NCBI RefSeq assembly: GCF_026343945.1
Contig: NZ_JAPKNJ010000001.1
Span: forward strand, 2,356,001-2,420,000
Direction of reading: 5' to 3'
DNA from: Kaistia algarum
Lineage (GTDB): Bacteria > Pseudomonadota > Alphaproteobacteria > Rhizobiales > Kaistiaceae
Length of the DNA: 64,000 bases
This document shows, one piece after another, positions 50,064 through 58,697 of this stretch. Both the position numbers and the translations under genes were made by a program. Below the pieces are notes generated by a model. It had not been told where the DNA came from and did no database searches. It worked only from the letters and a program-made list of their open reading frames with translations. Each line of letters starts with the position of its first letter. Positions within the stretch are counted from its first letter, which is position 1.

Positions 50064-51262
50064 GGCTTGACCGCACCCGCCTTTTCGACAGCACCCGCCG
50101 GCGGATTGCCGGCTGGATCGAGCGCGATCGGGCTCCCGGGAGAAAGCTTGTTCTGGCCCGACGTGACCACCATCGCGCCGGCCTCAACACCCTTCACGAT
50201 TTCAATGGACGTGTCGGAGCGGCGGCCCGTCGTGACGAAGACCTGCTTGGCAATCAGGGCCGGCCCAGCCGGCTCAGCCGCGGCGCCCGGCGCCGGGGCG
50301 GCAGCTTCTACGGGCTTCTCGCCCTCCTTGGCCGGGGCCGGCGGCGGTGCTTTCTCTACCAGGTAGACATAGGTGCCATAGAGGCTGATCGTCACGGCGG
50401 TCTGCGGCACGGCGAGGACGTTGGTCTCTTCCGGCAGCTGGACGCGGACATGGATGAACTGGCCCGGCCGAAGCGTCCCGTCCGAATTGCTGACAAGCGC
50501 CTGGACCGTGACAAGGCGCGAACTCGGATCGATCTTCGGATCGATGCCGGAAATGGTTCCGGTGAAGTTCAGATTGGTCTCGCTAAGGCCGAACTGCGCC
50601 GACTGGCCGATCTTGAGCGCGGCAAGCTGCTGCTCGGGAACGGTGAAGTTCACCTTCATCGTTTCGAGATCCTGAAGCGTCGCGATCAGCGTGCCAGGCT
50701 GTACATACTGGCCGACATCGATCTTCGGAATACCGATCGTACCACCGAAGGGCGCCTTGATCGCCTTCTGGTCGAGCGTCGCCTCGATCTGCTGCAGCGT
50801 GCCCTTGGCCTTGTCGAGATTGTTCTGCGCGTCCTGCAGCGAGGCGATCGTACCGACCTTCTTGTCGAGCAGGGCCTGCGCGCGGTCGAGCGCCTCCTGT
50901 CCGACGGCGACCGAGGTCTTGGCGGAAAGCAGACCGGCGCGGTCGACGGCGTCGTCGATCTGGACCAGGATCTGACCTTCCTTGACGCGATCATTCGCCT
51001 TGAAAAGGATCTGCTTCACGATACCGCCGGCCTCGACCGCGATGTCCACGCCCTGCGAGGCGGCAACGGTTCCGACAGCCTGGATGCCCGGCTGCCAGGT
51101 CGTCGGCTTCAGCTCTTCGGCGGAGACGGTGACGACAGGCTGCTTCATGTTGGCGAAAAACTGCGCCGTGGCCTTGTCGAAAAACAGGTTCATGAAGATC
51201 AGCAGGCCGCAGAACGCTCCCACGATCACAAGAAAGATTGTGGCGACGATGGTCCGCTTCAT
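50060..51262 (-). CDS. RND adaptor (membrane fusion protein)
   Basis: A 400-residue periplasmic adaptor with an N-terminal membrane anchor (about 5-28), a lipoyl-like half motif (GIVKQILFKANDRVKEGQIL), a short coiled-coil hairpin (about 105-160) and beta-barrel segments (IKAPFGGTIGIPKIDVGQYV). An unusual Pro/Ala/Glu-rich insertion of about 32 residues (304-335) splits the membrane-proximal domain. It is the first gene of the pump operon, with promoter and likely operator at 51364-51390. Confidence 0.92.
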   Translation of the reverse strand: MKRTIVATIFLVIVGAFCGLLIFMNLFFDKATAQFFANMKQPVVTVSAEELKPTTWQPGIQAVGTVAASQGVDIAVEAGGIVKQILFKANDRVKEGQILVQIDDAVDRAGLLSAKTSVAVGQEALDRAQALLDKKVGTIASLQDAQNNLDKAKGTLQQIEATLDQKAIKAPFGGTIGIPKIDVGQYVQPGTLIATLQDLETMKVNFTVPEQQLAALKIGQSAQFGLSETNLNFTGTISGIDPKIDPSSRLVTVQALVSNSDGTLRPGQFIHVRVQLPEETNVLAVPQTAVTISLYGTYVYLVEKAPPPAPAKEGEKPVEAAAPAPGAAAEPAGPALIAKQVFVTTGRRSDTSIEIVKGVEAGAMVVTSGQNKLSPGSPIALDPAGNPPAGAVEKAGAVKP

Positions 51263-51363
51263 GGGGGAGTTCCGGTTCTCGTAGGCTCCGACCGCCGGAG
51301 CAGGCTGGCTAGGGTTCGGGACGACATGCCTCAGCCGTCGTCCTTGCTCGAACGAACTAAATC

Positions 51364-51390
51364 AGTGTACCGTCCGGACGGTAGTGTCAA
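51364..51390 (-). promoter_or_regulatory. promoter of the RND operon
   Basis: On the minus strand a consensus -35 TTGACA is followed after 15 bases by TACACT. The 15-base spacer is short, a feature of some promoters tuned by a spacer-bound regulator. The leader to the adaptor start would be about 95 bases. Confidence 0.55.
51368..51383. promoter_or_regulatory. 16-bp perfect palindrome, likely TetR operator
   Basis: TACCGTCCGGACGGTA is a perfect 16-bp palindrome lying almost entirely between the -35 and -10 boxes. It is in the intergenic region shared with the divergent tetR gene and has the size of TetR/AcrR operators. Occupation would block the promoter directly. Confidence 0.75.
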
Positions 51391-51450
51391 TGTGCTGCGC
51401 TGCAGCAGCGTTATATTGGTCAGCTTCTATGACCAAGCGGCAACAATAGG

Positions 51451-52071
51451 ATGGGCCACAGCCTGTCACAACGAGTACCCGCAACGCGGCGGACCAAAGT
51501 TCGCGGCAATGCCCGCCAACGCATCCTCGATGCGGCCGTGGCTGTCGCCCATGATGTCGGTCCGGCGCATCTGTCTCTCGACGCCGTCGCCGAGCGCGCC
51601 GGTGTGTCGAAGGGCGGGCTCCTGTATCACTTCCCAACCAAGCAGACCTTGCTGGAAGCGATCGTCGAAAGCCATCTCGCCGCCATAGAGACGGCCGTCG
51701 GCATCACTTCCGACGAGGCGCCGGATGACGGCAACGCCATCGCCCTGGGGCTGCTGCGTTCCTATTGCGATTCTTCGCCCGCCAAGGCCGGCGGCGCGCG
51801 GGGCTTTCTCGCAGCGATCGCCGAGACGCCGAGCCTCCTTGACCCGATCCGCAAGCACAACATCCGAGTGGTGAATTGCCTGCGCAAGGCACCGTCCTCC
51901 GATATTGCGCTCATTTCCTTTCTGGTGGTCGAAGGCATGCGCAGCCTGGACCTCTTCGATTCCAATCCGCTCAGCCGATCCGAGTGCGAGTCGATCCTGA
52001 CGCGGCTGCATGACCGGCTCGATGCTGATGAGGTTGGCCCTGCCACCCCGTCCCTCCCGGAGACCGCTTGA
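51451..52071 (+). CDS. TetR-family repressor of the RND pump
   Basis: A 206-residue regulator with an N-terminal helix-turn-helix (LSLDAVAERAGVSKGGLLYH, 41-60), followed by a helical ligand-binding domain. It diverges from the adaptor-pump operon, across the 16-bp palindrome. Target is inferred from position. Confidence 0.9.
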   Translation: MGHSLSQRVPATRRTKVRGNARQRILDAAVAVAHDVGPAHLSLDAVAERAGVSKGGLLYHFPTKQTLLEAIVESHLAAIETAVGITSDEAPDDGNAIALGLLRSYCDSSPAKAGGARGFLAAIAETPSLLDPIRKHNIRVVNCLRKAPSSDIALISFLVVEGMRSLDLFDSNPLSRSECESILTRLHDRLDADEVGPATPSLPETA

Positions 52072-52081
52072 GCGGCCTGCG

Positions 52082-52588
52082 CTATGGCGAAGACGGGTCT
52101 TCGAGGCGGAAGGCGAGTTCGGTTTCCCATTTCGAGTTGTCAGGCTCAAGCGCCGGGTCGGTCTTGTAAATCTCCAGGCGGGAACTGAACGCATCGCCCA
52201 GAGGCGTTTCGCGGACATCGAAGCGAAGGCCCCGCTGCCTGGCCCAGCCGACCATGATCGCCGTGACCTCGTAGAGATCGTCAAAGGGGCCGAAATAGGT
52301 AAGGCTCGCATAGCGGCCGGCTGGCAGCATGCCGGTGATGAAGCCGGCAATATCTGTCGACGAGGACAGCGTAACGCCGATGTCGATCTCCAGTTCGCGC
52401 TCCATGTCGATGACGTTGTATTTGAAGAAGAGCGGTCCCGCCCGCTCGATCGAGCGCAAGGCAAGGCCGTCATAGAGCGCCTTGATCAGGTCCGGTGCGC
52501 GCTTGTCGATCTCGTCCATGGCGACGTGCGTTCGCAGCGCGATGAAAGGCTCGGCCTGGCGCTCGACGATCTTCGGCAGCGTGAGCAT
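52082..52588 (-). CDS. GyrI-like small-molecule-binding domain protein
   Basis: A 168-residue standalone GyrI-like/SHOT domain: FIALRTHVAMDEIDKRAPDL, then GFITGMLPAGRYASLTYFGP and VRETPLGDAFSSRLEIYKTD. The family binds hydrophobic molecules or acts as a hydrolase of xenobiotics; no DNA-binding part is attached. A strong AAAGGAG precedes the start and a 28-bp dyad lies in its promoter region. Confidence 0.8.
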   Translation of the reverse strand: MLTLPKIVERQAEPFIALRTHVAMDEIDKRAPDLIKALYDGLALRSIERAGPLFFKYNVIDMERELEIDIGVTLSSSTDIAGFITGMLPAGRYASLTYFGPFDDLYEVTAIMVGWARQRGLRFDVRETPLGDAFSSRLEIYKTDPALEPDNSKWETELAFRLEDPSSP

Positions 52589-52632
52589 GCCCTCGCTCCT
52601 TTCCTCACAGAGCGTCCGACGAACTCGTATAT

Positions 52633-52660
52633 AACCAAGTCATTAATTAACGGATTGGTT
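52633..52660. promoter_or_regulatory. 28-bp imperfect palindrome upstream of the GyrI-like gene
   Basis: Arms AACCAA and TTGGTT flank a centred TTAATTAA; 11 of 14 base pairs match about one axis at 52646/52647. The region is AT-rich in a GC-rich window and lies 45 bases before the gene start, with TATATA next to it. It looks like an operator for a regulator not encoded next to it. The rest of 52589-52844 holds no gene I can recognise. Confidence 0.6.
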
Positions 52661-52844
52661 TATTTCAGTCTGGATGATGGATGTCAAGCTATCGGTCGCC
52701 ACGCAGAGATCGGGAAGCGGATAGCGGCGGGATTAGCGAGGATCTCTCCGCTGGGCCAGGTGCTGTGAGATCCAACAGGCCAGTGCAGCCCGTCGGCCGC
52801 AGGGCCAATGCCCAGGAGATGAGCCACCTGTGCGCCGTCAGGCG

Positions 52845-53765
52845 TCATGCATCGTCGAGCGTGCTGGTTAGCCGTCCGTGCGAATTCCGGCTTTCGCGAT
52901 AGAGCAGATAGAGTCCGCTCGCCACGATGATGCCGGTGCCGGCCAGCGTGCGCGGCGCCGGCACGTCACCGAAGACGAGATAGCCGAGCAGGATCATCCA
53001 GATGATCTGCGTGTACATGAACGGGGCGAGCACCGGCGCCGGCGCCAGCTTGTGGGCGAGGATCACGCACCAATGTCCGAACAGGCCGCAGAAGCCGGTC
53101 AGGAACAGGCAGAGGACGACGATGAGGGTAGGTGGCAAGACGCTGACAGGCACTGCGACGGGTGCGAGCGCGATGGCCGGCACCACCGCGGAGAGCAGCA
53201 GCATGCTGGCGCTGCTCTCCGTCGGCGAGAGCATGCGGGTCAGGATGATGTAGAACGCGTAGGAAATCGCCGAGCCGAAGGACAGCAGCAGCGCCGGCTT
53301 CGCATCGCCGAAACCCGGCATGGCGATCACCAGCACGCCGAGGAATCCGATGCCGATCGCAATCCAGCGCTGCGGCCCTGCCCACTCGCCGAGCAGGGGG
53401 CCGGCAAGGGCCGCGATCAGGAACGGGCAGGAGAAGGCGATCGATACGGTCTGATCGAGCTGAAGGCTCTGCAGGGCCAGGAAATTAAAGATGGTCGACC
53501 CGACGAGGAAGAGGCTGCGCAGGATCTGCAGCAAGGGCCGCTTCGTCCGGTAAGGACCCCAGTCGTGCCATGGCCGCAGGATCAGCAGGGCCAGCGCGAC
53601 ATGCACGAGAAAGCGCACCCAGGCGACTTCCAGTGCCGGCACATAGCGGCCGGCATATTTCGCCGATGCGTCGAGACCGGCGAAGGCCAGCATGGTGCAG
53701 CAATAGATGGATATGCCGCGCAATCGATGCGCGGCATCGGCTGCCGATGACGGCGGGGAAGGCAT
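52845..53765 (-). CDS. EamA-family (DMT) permease
   Basis: A 306-residue transporter with two EamA repeats of five helices each (the first starting YCCTMLAFAGLDASAKYAGR, the second around LLSFGSAISYAFYIILTRML). The family exports amino acids, metabolites or drugs; the substrate is unknown. It is alone on the strand between the MarR gene and the GyrI-like gene. Confidence 0.9.
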   Translation of the reverse strand: MPSPPSSAADAAHRLRGISIYCCTMLAFAGLDASAKYAGRYVPALEVAWVRFLVHVALALLILRPWHDWGPYRTKRPLLQILRSLFLVGSTIFNFLALQSLQLDQTVSIAFSCPFLIAALAGPLLGEWAGPQRWIAIGIGFLGVLVIAMPGFGDAKPALLLSFGSAISYAFYIILTRMLSPTESSASMLLLSAVVPAIALAPVAVPVSVLPPTLIVVLCLFLTGFCGLFGHWCVILAHKLAPAPVLAPFMYTQIIWMILLGYLVFGDVPAPRTLAGTGIIVASGLYLLYRESRNSHGRLTSTLDDA

Positions 53766-53850
53766 CGGGACTCCAGGGGAAGCCGGGTCGCGACAGCGCA
53801 GCCGGCATAAGACGCATTAGCCCCCAATCAACCAGATCGGGCGGTGAGCC

Positions 53851-54357
53851 TCAAGCCACGGGCTCCGCGACAATCTGGACGTCCTCGGCTTCGGGCTCGT
53901 CCTCTGCGGCTTCATCGGGCTGCTCGCTCGACGCCGTCAGGTTGCGTTCGATCTGGCGCAGCAGCTTGCGCAGCCGCTTGACGTCCTTCTCGTCGATGCC
54001 GGCGAGAGCTTCCTTCTCGAGCCGTTTCCAGCCGCGATCGACATCGGCAATCGTGCCGCGACCCTGTTCGGTGAGGAAGACATGCGCCTGACGCCCGTCG
54101 CCCTTGGAGGCGCGGCGCTCGACATAGCCTTGCGCCGCGAGCCGGCTCACCATCTTGGTGACGGTCGGCGGCTGGACCGAAAGCGTCTGGGCCAGTTGGC
54201 TCATCGACAGCCCATCCTGCTCGCCGAGCGCCTTGAGGACGCTCTCCTGGCCGGGATGCAGGCCGATGCGGATCAGGTGGCCGCCGGAACGGCCGCGTGC
54301 CGCCCGGGCGGTCTGGGCGAGGCGAAAGGTGACTGTCTTGCGGTGATTGAAAGCCAT
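53851..54357 (-). CDS. MarR-family regulator with acidic tail
   Basis: A 168-residue winged-helix protein: GLHPGQESVLKALGEQDGLS, MSQLAQTLSVQPPTVTKMVS, YVERRASKGDGRQAHVFLTE. After the regulator domain (to about residue 140) comes a tail of about 27 residues dominated by Glu and Asp. The frame is open upstream but the ATG at 54357 (MAFNHRKTV) fits the family. It has no clear target; the EamA gene lies downstream. Confidence 0.87.
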   Translation of the reverse strand: MAFNHRKTVTFRLAQTARAARGRSGGHLIRIGLHPGQESVLKALGEQDGLSMSQLAQTLSVQPPTVTKMVSRLAAQGYVERRASKGDGRQAHVFLTEQGRGTIADVDRGWKRLEKEALAGIDEKDVKRLRKLLRQIERNLTASSEQPDEAAEDEPEAEDVQIVAEPVA

Positions 54358-54551
54358 GATGGCTTCGTTTAGCCCGAAATCGTGTCGCGTTGATGACACG
54401 GCAAAGGAATTGGGTCCCGCCTGCTCCAAGCCGCCCGAAAGGGGATGGCGGCAGCCCGAATCTCGGCCCTGAGGCCGTTCGTCGGGCGAGCCGTCCCTTC
54501 GCTGGCGCCGGACCAAGTCTTTGCCATGCCGCACGGTTCTGCCAAGCGCTG

Positions 54552-55991
54552 TCAGCGCTGGAGGCGCAGGCCGATCGTCGCGGTCGTCGTCGGATAGTCG
54601 CCGCCCTGTGCGGCGCTGACGTAATATTCCTGCGAAAGGCGGCCGACCAGCCAGGCCTCCCGGCTCAGCTTCCACGTCGCGCCGATGCCGGCTTCATAAG
54701 TGATGTCCGACAGGTCGGTGCCGATGTAATGCTCGCGCCGCCAGCCGAGATCGCCTTCGAGTGTGAAATTGCGGCGGATATAGTGCTGCGCCGAGAGAGC
54801 CAGATCATAGACGAGCGTGCTCGATGCCGTGATGTCGTCCGCTGGCTGAACCGATGTCGATGCCAGGAACGTCACCTGCGTCAGGACCGACGGCGACCAG
54901 ATCAGCGAGGCATCGATCGTGGGGGCGTCGAAGGAGGGATAGGCGGCATCGACATAGTTCTCGCGATGCCAGCCGACGGCGACCTCGCCCTTCAGGATTG
55001 GGTCGGCGGAATATTGCAGCCCGCCGCGGATGGTGATTCCGTTGGAGTTGCGGTTGTAGCCGAGCGAATCTGTCGGCTGCGAGAACAGACGGGTCGTCAG
55101 CTGCGTCTCGACGAACGGCGCGATGGCGGGCGTCACCTGGTAGCCGATCCGTGCCGCCCCGCCGATGAAATCGTTGTCGCGGTAGGACTGGCCAACCAAC
55201 TGGCCGGCGATCTCGGCATCCTCATAGCTCATCCGCGTCGCCGTGCCGCGCAGTTCGAACAGGACGCGTCCCATGTCGCCGTCGAGCGTGGCGCCGGCAT
55301 CGAAGCGGTTCACGCCCGAGGGGTTGTCGGCATCGACCGGAGAGCCGAGCACGTCGACCGATTCCTTGTCGTAATTGTAGTCCGCCTTCAGGCGCAGCGC
55401 CCAGTCGCTCGGCAGATCGATCCGCCCGTTGGTTTCGACATAGAGGTTCGGAGAGGCGGCGACACTGGTGTCGGTGTAATAGTCGTAGGCTCCCTTCAGG
55501 CGGAAGCCGAGTTCATGCTCGCTCCAGTCGGATTGCAGCGTCACGTCGGGGGCGACCGTCAGCACGCCGGAGGGGCCGCCGGTCGATGAGCCGGCGGCGT
55601 TGCTGGTGTAGCCCGTGCGAAACTCGATCGCTGGTTTCAGGATGAAGCTGCCAAGGCGGATGCCGAGCGGTTCGAAGGCGTTCTCGCCGCTGGCGTTGGG
55701 GTTGGGCGCGCGGGGGCGCGCCGCGGCTTCCGCATCGGTGATCGTCGCCTGTGGTGCGACGCGCAGAGGCCGGCCATCCTCGGTCTCGTCCGGCGGGGCG
55801 GCCACGTCCGACCCGGGGCCGGAATCGATCTCGACGGGCGCGCCGCGATCGGTGCCGCGCAGTTGCGAGAAATCGTCCTCGGTGTCGAACCAGATCGGCG
55901 GCGCGTCGACCTGCTGCGCCCGGGCAGCCGGCATCGGGCCGAGCGCGACGAGAAGCGCGGCCGATGCGAGGAGCCGGACGAAAAGGCGCAT
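54552..55991 (-). CDS. outer-membrane beta-barrel protein (BBP2-like)
   Basis: A 479-residue protein with a signal peptide (about 1-25, ending ARAQ), a Pro/Asp-rich linker (26-110) and a C-terminal part with alternating aromatic/polar beta strands (FILKPAIEFRTGYTSNAAGS, then repeated strands such as WALRLKADYNYD and LALSAQHYIRRNFTLEGDLG). The pattern fits the pfam BBP2 group of putative porins. It ends in LRLQR, not the usual aromatic residue. Function unknown; possibly linked to exopolysaccharide export. Confidence 0.8.
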   Translation of the reverse strand: MRLFVRLLASAALLVALGPMPAARAQQVDAPPIWFDTEDDFSQLRGTDRGAPVEIDSGPGSDVAAPPDETEDGRPLRVAPQATITDAEAAARPRAPNPNASGENAFEPLGIRLGSFILKPAIEFRTGYTSNAAGSSTGGPSGVLTVAPDVTLQSDWSEHELGFRLKGAYDYYTDTSVAASPNLYVETNGRIDLPSDWALRLKADYNYDKESVDVLGSPVDADNPSGVNRFDAGATLDGDMGRVLFELRGTATRMSYEDAEIAGQLVGQSYRDNDFIGGAARIGYQVTPAIAPFVETQLTTRLFSQPTDSLGYNRNSNGITIRGGLQYSADPILKGEVAVGWHRENYVDAAYPSFDAPTIDASLIWSPSVLTQVTFLASTSVQPADDITASSTLVYDLALSAQHYIRRNFTLEGDLGWRREHYIGTDLSDITYEAGIGATWKLSREAWLVGRLSQEYYVSAAQGGDYPTTTATIGLRLQR

Positions 55992-56177
55992 TCCGCTATC
56001 CGTCTTCGGTAACAGGCGTGGGATGCCGCTTCGGAGGCGGCAGATGGTTTCCGAAATGTAAACGGACTTGGTTAAGAGAAAGTTGTCGGTCGCTTTCGGG
56101 GGATCATCCGCTTTTCGAGCGGCGGTCGGTTCGGCGCCGTGCTAGAAGCCGGCGCAGGAAACGACGAGGAGCCCGAC

Positions 56178-57176
56178 ATGATGGGTTCGGTTCGGCCGCA
56201 GCCGGTCGACGATATCGACACGATCGCCTCTGGCATTCGGACGCTTTCGAGCGAAAGGGCAGGGCTCGATGCGCTCGCAGAAGCCCTTGCCGGCCCTCTG
56301 GGGCCGAGCTTCGCGGCAGTCGTCGAGACCATCCGAGCGACCGAGGGCCGCGTGGTTGTCACCGGCGTCGGCAAAAGCGGCCATGTGGGCGTCAAGATCG
56401 CTGCGACACTGGCCTCGACCGGCACGCCAGCCTTCTTCGTCCATGCCTCGGAGGCAAGCCACGGCGACCTCGGCATGGTAACGCACAAGGATGTCATCCT
56501 TGCCATTTCCTGGTCTGGCGAGACAGCCGAGCTTCACGCCGTCGTCGAATATGCCGTTCGCTTCCGGATACCCCTCGTGGCGATGACGTCGGTTTCGAGC
56601 AGTTCCCTGGCCCGGCAGGCCGACCATGTGCTGCTGATGCCGCGCGCGGAGGAGGCCTGCCCGCACGGGCTTGCCCCGACGACGTCGGCGGTCATGCAAC
56701 TGGCGCTTGGCGACGCGCTCGCCATCGCGCTGCTCGAATCGCGCGGCTTCTCGGCCCAGGATTTCCGCCTGTTCCATCCCGGCGGCAGCCTCGGCGCCAG
56801 CCTGCATTTCGTCCGCGACATCATGCATGCCGGCGAGGCGATGCCGCTCATCACGCTCGGGGAGCCGATGCACCGCGCGATTGTCGTGATGACGGAGAAG
56901 TCGCTGGGCTGCGTCGGCGTTGTCGACGAAGCCGGCCGGATCGTCGGCATCGTCACGGACGGCGATCTGCGCCGCCATCTCGGCCCCGATCTCCTGGATC
57001 GCCCGGTCGAGGCGGTGATGACGCCTCGCCCGAGAACGATCCCGCCCGACATGCTGGTCGGGGCGGCGATCGAACTCCTGAACCGGACGGCGATCACCGC
57101 GTTTTTCGTGGTCGAGCAGGATCGCCCCATCGGCGTCCTACATGTGCATGATCTCTTGCGGATCGGTGTCGCCTAA
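56178..57176 (+). CDS. arabinose-5-phosphate isomerase (KpsF/GutQ family)
   Basis: A 332-residue SIS-domain isomerase (about 45-180: VVVTGVGKSGHVGVKIAATL, FVHASEASHGDLGM, ISWSGETAEL) followed by two CBS domains (about 205-330). It interconverts ribulose-5-phosphate and arabinose-5-phosphate for Kdo of lipopolysaccharide. GAGGAG lies 7 bases before the ATG at 56178. It diverges from the outer-membrane barrel gene. Confidence 0.93.
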   Translation: MMGSVRPQPVDDIDTIASGIRTLSSERAGLDALAEALAGPLGPSFAAVVETIRATEGRVVVTGVGKSGHVGVKIAATLASTGTPAFFVHASEASHGDLGMVTHKDVILAISWSGETAELHAVVEYAVRFRIPLVAMTSVSSSSLARQADHVLLMPRAEEACPHGLAPTTSAVMQLALGDALAIALLESRGFSAQDFRLFHPGGSLGASLHFVRDIMHAGEAMPLITLGEPMHRAIVVMTEKSLGCVGVVDEAGRIVGIVTDGDLRRHLGPDLLDRPVEAVMTPRPRTIPPDMLVGAAIELLNRTAITAFFVVEQDRPIGVLHVHDLLRIGVA

Positions 57177-57182
57177 GGGCAC

Positions 57183-57635
57183 TCACCGATCGAGCGCGGC
57201 AACCGTCAACAGCGTGCCGTCATGGCCGGTCACGCGGACCTGCGTGCCGGCCGGCAGATCGGGTCCCGCAACTCCCCAGGTCGTATCGTCGACGCGAATG
57301 CGACCGACGCCGTTCACGATCGACTCGGCCAGCGGATAGACGTGTCCATAGAGCCGTCCCGTCCGCGAGTTGAGCTGGAGCGGGTCGCCGCGGGCCTCCC
57401 GCATGAGAAGCACCCGGCGCAGGACATAGACGCAGATCAGCGCGAGCACCGCGAAGAGCAGCACCTGGATCTGCCAGGGCATGTCCGTCTGCAGGGCGAT
57501 GCCGCCGACGAGAAGCGCGGAAATGCCGAGCCAGATCAGGCTGGCGCCCGGCACTGCGATCTCGAGGAGCATGAGAATCAGCCCCAGGATGATCCAGTTC
57601 CACTCGCCCCAACCGCGGATCATTTCAAATACCAT
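57183..57635 (-). CDS. NfeD-like membrane protein
   Basis: A 150-residue short-form NfeD: two or three N-terminal helices (about 14-32, 34-50, 54-72) and a C-terminal OB-fold (RLYGHVYPLAESIVNGVGRI, VRVTGHDGTLLTV). Members partner with SPFH proteins; here the SPFH gene is 9 bases upstream. No ClpP-like domain is present. Confidence 0.9.
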   Translation of the reverse strand: MVFEMIRGWGEWNWIILGLILMLLEIAVPGASLIWLGISALLVGGIALQTDMPWQIQVLLFAVLALICVYVLRRVLLMREARGDPLQLNSRTGRLYGHVYPLAESIVNGVGRIRVDDTTWGVAGPDLPAGTQVRVTGHDGTLLTVAALDR

Positions 57636-57644
57636 GGTCGCGAC

Positions 57645-58619
57645 TCAACCTCCCATCCGCGGCACGGTTCCGCCGCGCCTCTTGGTTTCAGCGGCCTCGG
57701 ATGGAGCAAAGGCCTCCCGGGCGATCTCGGCGATGCCGCCGATCGAGCTGAGCAGCGCGGTCGCCTCGACCGGCAGCATCAGTACTTTCTGGTTCGGCGC
57801 CGAGGCAAGATGTTCAAGCGCCTTGGTATAGCCCTGCGCGACGAAATAATTGATCGCCTGCACGTCGCCCTCGGCAATGGCGCGGCTGACGAGGGCCGTT
57901 GCCTTGGCTTCCGCCTCGGCGGCGCGCTCGCGGGCTTCGGCATCGCGGAACGCCGCTTCCCGGCGTCCCTCCGCCTGAAGGATCTGGGCCTGTTTCTCGC
58001 CTTCGGCGCGCAGGATCGCCGATTGGCGCAGCCCTTCGGCCTCCAGGATCTGGGCGCGCTTCTCGCGCTCGGCCTTCATCTGGCGGCCCATCGAATCGAC
58101 GAGATCGGCCGGCGGCACGATGTCCTTGATCTCGATGCGGGTGATCTTGATGCCCCAGCTCGACGCGGCGGCATCGACGACGCGCAGCAGGCGGTCATTG
58201 ATTTCGTCGCGATGCGACAACAAGGCGTCGAGATCCATCGAGCCCATGACCGTGCGGATATTGGTCATGGTGAGATTGAGCAGCGCGTTCTGCAGCCCGC
58301 TCACCTCATAGGCGGCCCTGGCCGCGTCGAGCACCTGGAAGAAGGTGACACCGTCGACGCTGACCGTGGCGTTATCCTTGGTGATGATCTCCTGGGTCGG
58401 AACATCCAGCACCTGTTCCATCACGTTCATCTTGGCGCCGATGCGGTCAATGAACGGAACGATCAGGTTCAGGCCGGGATAGAGCGTGCGTGTATAGCGT
58501 CCAAAACGCTCGATCGTGTAGTTGAAACCCTGCGGAACGGTCTTCACCCCGGCAATCAGCAGGGCGATCACGAGCAGAGCCAGGACGACGACTGTCGCGT
58601 CGAAACCGAAGAATTCCAT
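57645..58619 (-). CDS. SPFH/stomatin-family membrane protein (QmcA-like)
   Basis: A 324-residue protein with one N-terminal helix (about 7-24), an SPFH domain ([40 protein letters not shown]) and a long coiled coil (about 180-250, [20 protein letters not shown]). It forms oligomeric membrane scaffolds with NfeD. GGAGAGGGGC precedes the ATG at 58619; two earlier in-frame starts are less likely. Confidence 0.92.
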   Translation of the reverse strand: MEFFGFDATVVVLALLVIALLIAGVKTVPQGFNYTIERFGRYTRTLYPGLNLIVPFIDRIGAKMNVMEQVLDVPTQEIITKDNATVSVDGVTFFQVLDAARAAYEVSGLQNALLNLTMTNIRTVMGSMDLDALLSHRDEINDRLLRVVDAAASSWGIKITRIEIKDIVPPADLVDSMGRQMKAEREKRAQILEAEGLRQSAILRAEGEKQAQILQAEGRREAAFRDAEARERAAEAEAKATALVSRAIAEGDVQAINYFVAQGYTKALEHLASAPNQKVLMLPVEATALLSSIGGIAEIAREAFAPSEAAETKRRGGTVPRMGG

Positions 58620-58697
58620 GCCCCTCTCCATCGGACGAGTGAGAACTATGCGGTTCGCGCGAGGCATGCAACCGGTGAATGACGCATGCCTGCCGTG

